From assembly GCF_015687175.1 (NCBI RefSeq), contig NZ_JADPQG010000005.1, positions 248,001 to 312,000 on the forward strand: a stretch of 64,000 nucleotides of DNA, in the 5' to 3' direction. Below the pieces are notes generated by a model that searched no databases, was not told the DNA's origin, and worked only from the letters and a program-made list of their open reading frames with translations. This document shows positions 1 through 7,712 of this stretch, piece by piece. Numbering within the stretch: the stretch's first letter is position 1; each line of letters starts with the position of its first letter. The position numbers and the translations under genes are program-made. This DNA comes from Reinekea sp. G2M2-21. Its GTDB lineage: Bacteria; Pseudomonadota; Gammaproteobacteria; Pseudomonadales; Natronospirillaceae.

Positions 1-1
1 T

Positions 2-334
2 AATCAAGAACACACGGTAGATCGTGTTGAAGCCATGCTGGAATGGTTAGACGAATTGAAACAGCAGCTGGATATTCCGTTGTCGATTCAAGCGGCAGGT
101 GTCAATGAAGCTGACTTCCTGGCTAAAGTTGATAAATTAGCCGAAGAAGCGTTCGACGATCAGTGTACCGGTGCCAACCCTCGTTACCCGTTGATCAGCG
201 AACTGAAACAAATCCTGATCGACTCTTACTACGGTCGGGCTTACGTTGAAGTCTACGAGCGCGAACAGATTGCTGCGGCAATCTCTGAGCCGAAAGCAGA
301 TAAGCCTGCTAAAAAAGGTAAAGCAAAAGCCTAA
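2..334 (+). CDS. adhE: Bifunctional acetaldehyde-CoA/alcohol dehydrogenase, C-terminal end only
   Basis: The gene enters from before the window; the frame is open from base 2 and ends at a TAA. The last ~110 residues read as the C-terminus of the iron-dependent alcohol dehydrogenase half of AdhE: EADFLAKVDKL, then AFDDQCTGANPRYPLISELK, then a DSYYGR segment and a Lys/Ala-rich tail. This closely follows the E. coli AdhE end from memory. AdhE reduces acetyl-CoA to acetaldehyde and then ethanol, using two NADH, in fermentation, and forms cytoplasmic spirosome filaments. A terminator follows at once, so nothing downstream is co-transcribed. The catalytic residues lie outside the window. Confidence 0.93.
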   Translation, partial: NQEHTVDRVEAMLEWLDELKQQLDIPLSIQAAGVNEADFLAKVDKLAEEAFDDQCTGANPRYPLISELKQILIDSYYGRAYVEVYEREQIAAAISEPKADKPAKKGKAKA

Positions 335-355
335 GGTTCTCTAGCCTGAAATCGA

Positions 356-380
356 AGCCCGCGTTAAGCGGGCTTTTTTT
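356..380 (+). terminator. Rho-independent terminator of adhE
   Basis: A perfect 7-bp stem, AGCCCGC (356-362) and GCGGGCT (368-374), encloses a 5-nt loop and is followed by a run of T. It starts 21 bases after the adhE stop codon. Confidence 0.88.
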
Positions 381-494
381 GTTTCCGCAGCAGTGACCGT
401 TTGTGAGCTACAATAATGTTGAAGTCAATCACAATTCAAATGTCCTACATCCTATAAGCTTCCAGCATCGATATCGATCAAATTAGGGTATGTC

Positions 495-1865
495 ATGAAG
501 ATAGTCATAGTTCCCATATGCATTTTCGCTGCTGGATTGCTCTCGGGTTGTGATACAAACGCTTTATTTGACAGCGGAAAAGCGACTTCCGAGGGCGGAG
601 TCGACAACAGCGGTGCTGTCATCAAAAACAGAGTTGAATCTTGTCCTGCACAGGCTCCTGCCAGGTGCTGGTATGCTGAGCCAGGTGGTGCCGGAAATGG
701 TGACTACGGTTCCCCCGGATCGGTAAATGCACTCATACCAAAATTATCGGCTGGTGACTATCTCTTCCTGTTTCAAGGTGTCTATAGCGAATATTCAGTT
801 CAAAATGGTGCTGAATACATCATCAATATTAACAAATACGTTCATTTTACAGATCCACAGCCGACTCGGGAGGACCCTGTCACGATAGCCGGGTATCAAG
901 ATGAGCAAGTCGTAATTCGAGGGGATTTGGCAAGAGAGTGCATATTGGTTGATGGCGTTTCTCATGTTGTTTTCGAACACATGATTGTGGAAAAGTGCTT
1001 CAGTAAAGGCATGCGAGTGGGATGGGATATACCTCAGACGGATATTCGTTTGAATAATATGGAGTTTAGAGATATCGCCTACTTTGATGATTCCGGTTTT
1101 TTGTACGTTCATAGCTATGAGCAAGTTATTGTCGAAAACTCTGTATTTCATGACTACATCCCCAAACCGGTGACTAATCAGCTTGGTTCCTATATTAAAT
1201 TTTATAGAGCGAAAGACGTTACCGTTCGAAATAACAGGTTTTATGGGGCAGGTAGTGGCATTTATTACAAGCATGGTGAGTCAGCCGTGTTGAATGGCGG
1301 GTTCACTAAAATTTACGACAATCGTTTTGAGGATTTATCAGGGCATGGTGTCAGTACGAACCAGAACAGAACGGAAATTTTCAATAATTTGTTTACCTCT
1401 AATGACGGTGTCTTGATACATCAGGAGGATGGTTCGACACCGCCTTTTACACAGGATGTTTCCATTCATAATAATACCTTTGTCCATTCTGGAATCTACT
1501 TGAGGTCTGGTAGCAACGATGGCAGTTATATGGGCGCGACCGGCTTAGGCGCGAAGTACGTCAAGGTGACAAATAACATACTGGAGAATTCTATTTACTC
1601 TATCTGGCCTTATGGCAGTGATGAACAATATGATGAGGGTGTTTATTTAACCTCGAATGACAATTGTTTTTTTGCGCCTGACAGTCAGATCCAGTTTCAT
1701 TATTTCTCATCCTCAAATTTTGGCGAAAAGGGTGGAAGTTACAATTTTTCTGACTGGCAGGACCTTGGATACGATACCGATTCAATGGTCTCGGTCCCCC
1801 AATTGTCAGCAGATTATGAGATTCCGGCCGATCACCCATGTGAACCTAATGGTTGGCTTCCTTGA
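495..1865 (+). CDS. Secreted lipoprotein with a right-handed parallel beta-helix
   Basis: This is a 456-residue protein. The N-terminus has a lipoprotein signal (MKIVIVPICIFAAGLLSGC), with the lipobox LSGC placing the lipid-bearing Cys at residue 19. From about residue 100 the chain shows short repeating beta-strand rungs such as VVFEHMIVEKC, VTVRNNRFYGAGSGIYY, KIYDNRFEDLSGHGV and VSIHNNTFVHSGIYL, typical of pectate-lyase-like parallel beta-helix folds. Such folds occur in polysaccharide lyases, hydrolases and epimerases, so a cell-surface glycan-active enzyme is plausible, but I see no diagnostic catalytic motif. It stands alone between the adhE terminator and an acetyltransferase. Exact substrate is unknown. 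Confidence 0.72.
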   Translation: MKIVIVPICIFAAGLLSGCDTNALFDSGKATSEGGVDNSGAVIKNRVESCPAQAPARCWYAEPGGAGNGDYGSPGSVNALIPKLSAGDYLFLFQGVYSEYSVQNGAEYIININKYVHFTDPQPTREDPVTIAGYQDEQVVIRGDLARECILVDGVSHVVFEHMIVEKCFSKGMRVGWDIPQTDIRLNNMEFRDIAYFDDSGFLYVHSYEQVIVENSVFHDYIPKPVTNQLGSYIKFYRAKDVTVRNNRFYGAGSGIYYKHGESAVLNGGFTKIYDNRFEDLSGHGVSTNQNRTEIFNNLFTSNDGVLIHQEDGSTPPFTQDVSIHNNTFVHSGIYLRSGSNDGSYMGATGLGAKYVKVTNNILENSIYSIWPYGSDEQYDEGVYLTSNDNCFFAPDSQIQFHYFSSSNFGEKGGSYNFSDWQDLGYDTDSMVSVPQLSADYEIPADHPCEPNGWLP

Positions 1866-2022
1866 GAAGCCTGATGTTTAGGCTATCCATGTTAGGTTGT
1901 TCTTACATCGTAGTATTGGTTTACGCTCGATAGCTTGAAAGAAGTTTTTTTGACCGGTACAAGGCAATCCACTTAGGTAACAATAATTGTCCAATCAGCA
2001 ACCCGTTATTAAAGGTTAAGAA

Positions 2023-2526
2023 ATGATTCGAACGGTACAGATTCAGGACCTGGAGCGTTGCCACCTCATAGAACGCACTGCTTACGCAGGAGATGAAGCG
2101 GCAACCCAAGAGAAGATAGCAGTACGCATACAGCGGTATCCAGCCGGATTTATTGTGATGGAGGTCGGTGGAATCGTCGTCGGTTTTATTAACGGCGGTG
2201 CGACATTCGAAGTGCAGCTGTCTGATTCAGCCTTTAAAGAATTGGTTGGTCACGATGAAAACGGTCCACACGTGGTCATTATGTCGGTTGCTGTGCATCC
2301 GGACTTTCAACGGCGTGGCTATGCCAGCCAATTAATGAGTGACTTCATTCGGCGTATGCAGGACATGCGCAAACAGAGCATTCATCTTGTCTGCCAGGCG
2401 CATTTAATACCGTTCTATGAAAGTTTTGGCTATCAGGTGATCGGCGAGTCTTCAGCCAACTATGGTGGATTGAGCTGGCATGACATGCGGCTTGATTTAC
2501 CTGTCATAGGGAATCCTTCTGACTAA
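2023..2526 (+). CDS. GNAT-family N-acetyltransferase
   Basis: This is a 167-residue single-domain protein. The GNAT core is visible: a beta-strand HVVIMSVAVHPDFQRRGYASQLM carries the acetyl-CoA binding Q/R-x-x-G-x-A motif (QRRGYA), followed by the segment LVCQAHLIPFYESFGYQVIGE, the usual C-terminal FY-x-x-x-GF/Y signature. Family members transfer an acetyl group from acetyl-CoA to an amine of a small molecule or protein. The substrate cannot be read from the sequence. The start is supported by AAAGG a short way upstream. It converges on the small gene at 2532-2765 with only five bases between the stops. Confidence 0.86.
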   Translation: MIRTVQIQDLERCHLIERTAYAGDEAATQEKIAVRIQRYPAGFIVMEVGGIVVGFINGGATFEVQLSDSAFKELVGHDENGPHVVIMSVAVHPDFQRRGYASQLMSDFIRRMQDMRKQSIHLVCQAHLIPFYESFGYQVIGESSANYGGLSWHDMRLDLPVIGNPSD

Positions 2527-2531
2527 CGACA

Positions 2532-2765
2532 TCAAGCTTTGGATGCCCATATCGCCAGACGGTGACGCATCGCCTGCTGCGAAACCTGTTCTTCGGCTAA
2601 CGGCTGTATGACCTTGTCGTGGCACAACAGGCGGTAAATATATTCTATTTTCAGGGCCTGTGAATCGGTCGCTTCGAATTCAACGACGCCGCGATCCTCT
2701 CCATACTTGACTCCCATTTCAATCGCTTTCTTCACCAGTTCTTTTTCGTTTTTAATTTTTTTCAT
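2532..2765 (-). CDS. Small conserved protein, DUF5062-like
   Basis: This is a 77-residue protein starting MKKIKNEKELVKKAIEMGV. I chose the inner ATG at 2765; an in-frame ATG at 2804 would add 13 unconvincing residues. The pattern of a charged N-terminal helix, the segment IEYIYRLLCHDKVIQPL and a C-terminal MRHRLAIWASK matches my memory of the DUF5062 family of marine gammaproteobacteria. There is no known function, no signal peptide and no membrane segment. It lies between an acetyltransferase and the disrupted nucleotidyltransferase gene. Confidence 0.62.
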   Translation of the reverse strand: MKKIKNEKELVKKAIEMGVKYGEDRGVVEFEATDSQALKIEYIYRLLCHDKVIQPLAEEQVSQQAMRHRLAIWASKA

Positions 2766-2804
2766 GGCTGACGTCCAATGTACAGTGCTTAGTAAGTAGT
2801 GCAC

Positions 2805-2974
2805 TTAAGTGTAGGCGATTACCGCACGTTTGTATCGCTGGATGACCTCTTGGCCATAGCGTTGCATGCTCTCAATGCCAACTTGAGTGGGCAGGTTGGT
2901 TGTTTGGACCAGCTTCAGAATCTGGGTTGCGTCTGGCGCAGCTATGTATCGCTGGATGGTGTTCACCATGAAGT
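2805..2974 (-). pseudogene. Severed C-terminal end of the nucleotidyltransferase gene
   Basis: Reading the minus strand from the element boundary gives an open frame of about 56 codons (GAC TTC ATG GTG, then the segment TIQRYIAAPDATQILKL) ending at TAA, bases 2807-2805. It is in frame with the gene at 3230-4057 once the 266 bp of element A1 (262 bp plus one CTAG copy) are removed: 1253 minus 266 is 987 bases, exactly 329 codons. The joined protein would read through HVEL-DFMVNT. The fragment has no start or ribosome site of its own and is presumed untranslated. Confidence 0.85.
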
Positions 2975-3244
2975 CTAGGGCAACTCTGATTAATTCAAAT
3001 CACCTCAGTCCTATCAGATCGACGGATGAGCGAGGCGTGTGTTGCAGGGAATGGCGAGTCCTTTTCAAAACACACAACAAAGCTCGGTCATCGATCTGAA
3101 GGACCCGAAGGGCGGGGCTGAAATGGCAAATTTCGTTGTTAAGTCCTTTGCCAAGATAATGAATATTGTCTGCAGAACTTTCCTCGAATTTTGCGCATTT
3201 CTTCTCCCGCTGAGGTAGATAGCAATTATTCAGAGTTGCCCTAG
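2975..3244 (+). mobile_element. Miniature inverted-repeat element A1 (262 bp) with CTAG target duplication
   Basis: The element proper is 2979-3240. Its ends are 17-bp inverted repeats, GGCAACTCTGATTAATT and AATTATTCAGAGTTGCC, which match at 16 of 17 positions. CTAG flanks it on both sides (2975-2978 and 3241-3244), a 4-bp target duplication that fits the YTAR preference of IS5-type transposases (inference). There is no coding capacity. A near-identical 262-bp copy lies at 31977-32238. This copy cuts the nucleotidyltransferase gene and supplies its premature TGA stop. Confidence 0.92.
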
Positions 3245-4057
3245 CTCAACATGCCAGCTGCGATCTTTTTCGGCCAGCAGAGCGTAATCGCAACGTATTA
3301 ACTTTTTGGCGAGAGTCTTTGCGACAGAATGATCCCACTGAGTGGATAACTGTGACATGGCCGTGCGGTAGCGAGTTTCAACATCCTGGTTGATGGCCAG
3401 ACCAATGTGCATCGCGGGTCGATAACGTACAATATTTGCACGTAAATCATCGCCCGCAACATGGGTACAACAGTGTTTCAACCAAAAACGCCACTCAAAG
3501 TCATTGCGGCGCATTACCGCGTCGTAGTCTCCAACGTCGAATTCCACTTTACTGAAAATCGGATTCAGCTGTTGCAGTGCTGTTCCTAAATCGGTCATTT
3601 TTAGCAGACCATCCGCTCGCGGCGCTTGATGCAATATGACACTGATGTCGAGGTCCGAAATGTAAGGCACTGCAGTACCACGCCCAACACTGCCGTACAG
3701 GTAAAGGCTGTGCGTCAGGTTGCCGAACTGATGCAGGAATCGATCTATTACCAGTTTAAAGGCTGGCTGAAATTCAGGTTGAACGTTGCTCAATGAGATG
3801 TCATTGACGATGTAGCCGTTTCGGTCAAGCCCGGTCATGCTGCCCCTGCGTTGAAATTTAGATAAGGTTGTGTAGACTGCAGAGCACCATTCACTCACAT
3901 AGGAGGCTCCTGATGCAAGCAATTGCATATAAATGCGGATTCGATTTCGCATTTCATCTTGGAGACCCGCAGTCAGCGCAAATTTGTCGTTAACGCACAG
4001 ATTTCGCTGAATTAGTTTAAACAGGCCCAAATATTTCCTGATTCTTTCAGTGCTCAT
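3230..4057 (-). CDS. Nucleotidyltransferase-domain protein, C-terminally truncated by element A1
   Basis: The remaining 275-residue reading frame carries a Pol-beta-type nucleotidyltransferase core, LYLYGSVGRGTAVPYISDLD followed by ISVIL. It shows the G-S-x-G-R-G motif, then D-L-D, with the paired metal-binding Asp residues of SDLD. Such enzymes move a nucleotide onto a small molecule, protein or RNA, for example aminoglycoside adenylyltransferases and toxin-antitoxin NTases. The last residues GQL and the stop TGA are encoded by the terminal repeat of element A1, so the native C-terminal ~55 residues are lost (see 2805-2974). It is divergent from the ABC-F gene, 40 bp away. Whether the shortened protein is active is unknown. 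Confidence 0.8.
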   Translation of the reverse strand: MSTERIRKYLGLFKLIQRNLCVNDKFALTAGLQDEMRNRIRIYMQLLASGASYVSEWCSAVYTTLSKFQRRGSMTGLDRNGYIVNDISLSNVQPEFQPAFKLVIDRFLHQFGNLTHSLYLYGSVGRGTAVPYISDLDISVILHQAPRADGLLKMTDLGTALQQLNPIFSKVEFDVGDYDAVMRRNDFEWRFWLKHCCTHVAGDDLRANIVRYRPAMHIGLAINQDVETRYRTAMSQLSTQWDHSVAKTLAKKLIRCDYALLAEKDRSWHVELGQL

Positions 4058-4097
4058 CTGTGCAGTCTTGTATTTAGATTTTGCGCATAGGTGATGT

Positions 4098-5837
4098 ATG
4101 TCTTTAATTTCTGCTATAGAACTGTCTTTTCAAGCTGGCAGCAAGGCGCTGTTCGATGGTTTGTCTTTTTCAATTGAACCCGGAGACCGGATTGGTCTGG
4201 TCGGTCACAACGGCTGTGGGAAATCGACGCTGTTAAAGCTGTTGCTTCGCGAGTTGCCCATAGATGCGGGTCAGCTGCACATTCAACGGGGTCTGAAAAT
4301 AGGACTGGTCGAGCAGTTCCTGGCTCCATCGCTGGAAGATGTTCCTGCTGTGGCCGCAGTATTGGAAAAAATCCCGGAACCGGAACAACCGGTACGGGCC
4401 TATCAGGTTGAAACCCTGTTACAGCAGCTGGGATTCTATGCCGATACAGTACAACGGCCATTAAATACGTTGAGCGGGGGGCAAAAGAACCTAGTCTTGT
4501 TTGCGCGCGCCATCATTCAGGAACCGGAGTTATTGTTACTCGATGAACCGGGCAACCATATGGACAGCAAAGCGATGTTTTTCCTGAAAAGGTATTTAAG
4601 TCAACCCGACGTGCCGGCGTTTCTGATGATATCCCATGACCGGGATCTGTTAGACAGCGTGACCCAGCGTACCCTGTGGTTGCGCGATGAGCGTGGTTAC
4701 GCATTTAACCTGCCATATACGCAAGCGAAAGAAGCTCTGTCGGCCCAAGATGAAGCCGCATTTAAAACCCGTCAGGCTGAGGAAAAGGAAATCGCAGGAC
4801 TGAAAGTCAGTGCCAAACGGTTGGCGATCTGGGGCAAGGTGTATGACAACGAAGATTTGGCTCGCAAGGCCAAATCTATGGAAAAACGTATTGATAAACT
4901 GGAGCAAAGCAAAACCTTTGTGACGCATGGTTCAGGGCTTTCGCTAAAGGTGGACGCGGAATTTTTGAAAGCAAAACAGGTCTTCATTTTCGAGAATGAG
5001 ACTATTTGTCGCCCAGATGGGCAGTCGTTGTTTCATATCGAAGAACTGAACTTTAGGCCGGGAGATCGCATTGCCTTATTGGGGGTAAATGGCAGTGGTA
5101 AATCAAGCTGCATTGAAGCCTTAATGCGTGCTTACCAGGCTGAAACCGGCAGCCAAACCAGCACCCGCTTTAATCCCAATGCCCGCATTGGCTATTTTGA
5201 TCAGGAGTTGTCAGCATTTGATCAGGAAACCGGGATCGCAGACTGGGTTCGTACCCGCTGCCGCGCCAGCGAAGAAGATATCAAACAAACATTGATTCAG
5301 TGGGGTTTTCCGTTTCTGGAGCATGACCGCCGTGTGAATGTCTTGAGCGGTGGGGAGCGGGCGCGGATTCTGTTACTGACCTTCCAGCTGGATCAACCGA
5401 ACTTATTAATCATGGATGAGCCCACAAACCATATTGATTTGCAGGGCAAAGAAGAACTGGAAATAGATTTGGTGAAGCCGGGCATCTCATTGCTGTTTAC
5501 CTCACATGACCAGCGTTTTATTCAGAACATTGCGACGCGTTTCTGGTGGATACACAACGGCTCCTTAACCGAATTACACGATTCGGATGCGTACTTTCAG
5601 TCGTTGACACAAGACACTCTAACGGCTCCAGCTGCCCTTAACAAAAAGAATACAGACCGGGGCGCCGAGACGTCAGGGACGATAAACGAACAGGATGAAG
5701 AACGGATTCTGGAGCGAATCTGTCAGCTGGAGCAGTGGTTAGCGGATGATATGGCTCGTAAACCAAAATTTCAGAAACCGGCCAAACAGCAACTGTGGCA
5801 GGACGAACTCGATAAACTCAATGCGGTCCTGAGGTAA
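4098..5837 (+). CDS. ABC-F family ATPase (ribosome-associated type)
   Basis: This 579-residue protein has two fused ABC ATPase domains and no membrane segments. Domain 1 has Walker A GHNGCGKST (36-44), signature LSGGQK (125-130) and Walker B LLLLDEP (145-151), followed by GNHMD rather than the usual TNHLD. Domain 2 has GVNGSGKSS, LSGGER and LLIMDEPTNHIDL. A charged linker sits between them and a charged helical C-terminal tail follows, as in Uup/YheS/YbiT proteins. ABC-F proteins act on the translating ribosome, some in antibiotic resistance. I cannot assign a subgroup. The gene is monocistronic and diverges from the nucleotidyltransferase gene. Confidence 0.9.
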   Translation: MSLISAIELSFQAGSKALFDGLSFSIEPGDRIGLVGHNGCGKSTLLKLLLRELPIDAGQLHIQRGLKIGLVEQFLAPSLEDVPAVAAVLEKIPEPEQPVRAYQVETLLQQLGFYADTVQRPLNTLSGGQKNLVLFARAIIQEPELLLLDEPGNHMDSKAMFFLKRYLSQPDVPAFLMISHDRDLLDSVTQRTLWLRDERGYAFNLPYTQAKEALSAQDEAAFKTRQAEEKEIAGLKVSAKRLAIWGKVYDNEDLARKAKSMEKRIDKLEQSKTFVTHGSGLSLKVDAEFLKAKQVFIFENETICRPDGQSLFHIEELNFRPGDRIALLGVNGSGKSSCIEALMRAYQAETGSQTSTRFNPNARIGYFDQELSAFDQETGIADWVRTRCRASEEDIKQTLIQWGFPFLEHDRRVNVLSGGERARILLLTFQLDQPNLLIMDEPTNHIDLQGKEELEIDLVKPGISLLFTSHDQRFIQNIATRFWWIHNGSLTELHDSDAYFQSLTQDTLTAPAALNKKNTDRGAETSGTINEQDEERILERICQLEQWLADDMARKPKFQKPAKQQLWQDELDKLNAVLR

Positions 5838-5856
5838 AGTCAACCTAACCTAATCC

Positions 5857-5894
5857 ATGCCGGTGCGATCTCTGTCAGGGTCGCACCGGACATG
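5857..5894 (+). repeat. Strong hairpin after the ABC-F gene
   Basis: CCGGTGCGA (5860-5868) pairs perfectly with TCGCACCGG (5881-5889); CATG on both outer sides extends the stem past a one-base bulge. There is no T-run, so it may be a 3'-end stabilising structure rather than a classical terminator. It lies about 20 bases after the ABC-F stop. Confidence 0.5.
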
Positions 5895-5998
5895 TTGAAA
5901 AACTCGCAGCAGCGTTTGAATTCGGGCTAGACTCAAACAGGGACAGGCAGAAGTACCTATGAGATTCCATCACTACCCGAAAATGAGGTTACCTGATT

Positions 5999-7399
5999 AT
6001 GATGCATTTTGATGTTGTCATTATTGGCAGTGGGCCGGCGGGCCAAAAGGCAGCGGTGCAAGCCGCCAAAGCGGGACAAAAAGTCTGCATCATTGAACAG
6101 GAACCCGAACCGGGTGGCCGGTCGATTAACCAAGGCACGATCCCCAGTAAAACATTGCGGGAAAATGCCATGCGACTTTTACATTTGCAGCAAAATTCAG
6201 CCTTGTTTAATCATTTGAATGTGGCGGCACTGGAGATGTCGGTTTTGGTCAACCATGTCGAAAAAATCATTCAGGTTCATGACCAAACGATTAAGTCACA
6301 AACTGATCGCAATCTGATTTCACGGATGCCCGGACGTGCAACCTTAACCAGTCGCTATGAAGTTCATGTACAACGGGTTCAGGGCAACGCAGTGGACATT
6401 CAGGCACGGGTCATTCTGCTGGCAACGGGATCGGTACCGAGTGAGTCCGAATCCATAGTGGTGGATCATGAACACATCTTCGATACGGACTCGGTCCTGG
6501 CGATGCGCTACTTACCTCAAAGCTTGGCGGTGGCGGGCGCAGATATGCATGCCTGTGAATTCGCGACCATACTGCAGACATTGGGGGTGAAGGTCACCTT
6601 GATCGACAACGAAAGCCTGCCACTGCCCGGGATGGATCAGGAAGTCCGCGAACATCTGAAAACCTCATTCGAATCCGCCGGCGGTCGCTGGGTTGGGAAT
6701 GTGTCCGTCCTCTCAGCGCATTGGGATGGCAAAGGCAATGTGGTCATGGAATTGGATGATGGGCAGACCGTGAAGACTGAGAAGCTAATGGCGGCACCCG
6801 TGCGGAAAGCCAATGTCGCTCATCTCGGTTTGGCCGGAGTCGGTATCGAGTTGACGGACGATGGCTTTATTAAAGTGAACGACCTGTTGCAAACGTCCGT
6901 GAGCAATATTTTTGCTGCGGGTGATGTGATCGGTCCGCCTGCGCTTGCATCCACTGCGATGGAACAAGGGCGACGAGCCATGTGCAATGCTTTTCGTATC
7001 CCAACCGTGGGCGGCAGTGAATTGATTCCCACGGCGGTCTATGCCATTCCTGAAATTGCCACGGTCGGTTTAACCGAAGCGGAAGCGCTGCAGCATCACC
7101 GTTCGGTGATTGTGGGGCGCGCAAATTTCCGGGAGATCGTGCGCGGCCAGATCTCCGGTCATCGTGACGGATTCCTGAAAATGGTCAGCGATGCAGCTGG
7201 GCGTCAGTTGCTGGGTATTCAAATCGTTGGCGAAGGTTCGAGTGAGTTAATCCATATTGGTCAGTTGGCTTCATTGAATCAGAACCCGATTGATGTGTTT
7301 ATCGATAATGTTTTTAACTTCCCGACCATGGCCGAAGCGTATCGGGTGGCTGCACTGGATATTTTTGGTCAGCGCATGCGACTGACGAACGCCTACTAG
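5999..7399 (+). CDS. Soluble pyridine nucleotide transhydrogenase-like flavoprotein (SthA-like)
   Basis: This 466-residue protein belongs to the pyridine nucleotide-disulfide oxidoreductase fold. The N-terminal FAD motif is GSGPAGQKAA (11-20). The region that holds the redox-active Cys pair in lipoamide dehydrogenases reads GGRSINQGTIPSKTLRE, with Ser42 and Thr47 in place of both cysteines. The C-terminal interface segment FNFPTMAEAYRVAALD matches E. coli SthA closely. SthA moves hydride between NADPH and NAD+ in the cytoplasm and needs no disulfide. The SthA assignment is therefore likely, though SthA usually keeps the first Cys. A GAGG at 5985-5988 supports the ATG at 5999. The gene is monocistronic. 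Confidence 0.82.
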   Translation: MMHFDVVIIGSGPAGQKAAVQAAKAGQKVCIIEQEPEPGGRSINQGTIPSKTLRENAMRLLHLQQNSALFNHLNVAALEMSVLVNHVEKIIQVHDQTIKSQTDRNLISRMPGRATLTSRYEVHVQRVQGNAVDIQARVILLATGSVPSESESIVVDHEHIFDTDSVLAMRYLPQSLAVAGADMHACEFATILQTLGVKVTLIDNESLPLPGMDQEVREHLKTSFESAGGRWVGNVSVLSAHWDGKGNVVMELDDGQTVKTEKLMAAPVRKANVAHLGLAGVGIELTDDGFIKVNDLLQTSVSNIFAAGDVIGPPALASTAMEQGRRAMCNAFRIPTVGGSELIPTAVYAIPEIATVGLTEAEALQHHRSVIVGRANFREIVRGQISGHRDGFLKMVSDAAGRQLLGIQIVGEGSSELIHIGQLASLNQNPIDVFIDNVFNFPTMAEAYRVAALDIFGQRMRLTNAY

Positions 7400-7712
7400 C
7401 CCTATAGGTCGAGAGCTGTGGAAAATTAGCCTAAAAAGTTTGTTCGTTTGTCCGCCAAGCCCCAGTATTCTTGGGTTCAAGGGCAAGCGAGCAAAATGTA
7501 ACGGCAATTTTTTCATAGACTCGCTCAGCAATGTACGGTCGCAAAGTGTTACCGAAGCCTATGACGCTGAATGCCATACTCAGCTCTGAGTTGCAGCGTT
7601 ATGTTAAGCGATATAGTGAAATTTCCGGGCTAGCACTTAGGTTCATTTGTAATGTTCCGCCTAAACCGTAGAATGGCGCCACTTTTAGCCTATTAACCAA
7701 TCAGGATGCACT
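7400..7712. other. Intergenic region before dbpA
   Basis: About 310 bases without a convincing gene. I see no terminator with a T-run, no RNA gene and no element end. A ribosome site AGGA at 7703-7706 belongs to dbpA. Confidence 0.5.
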
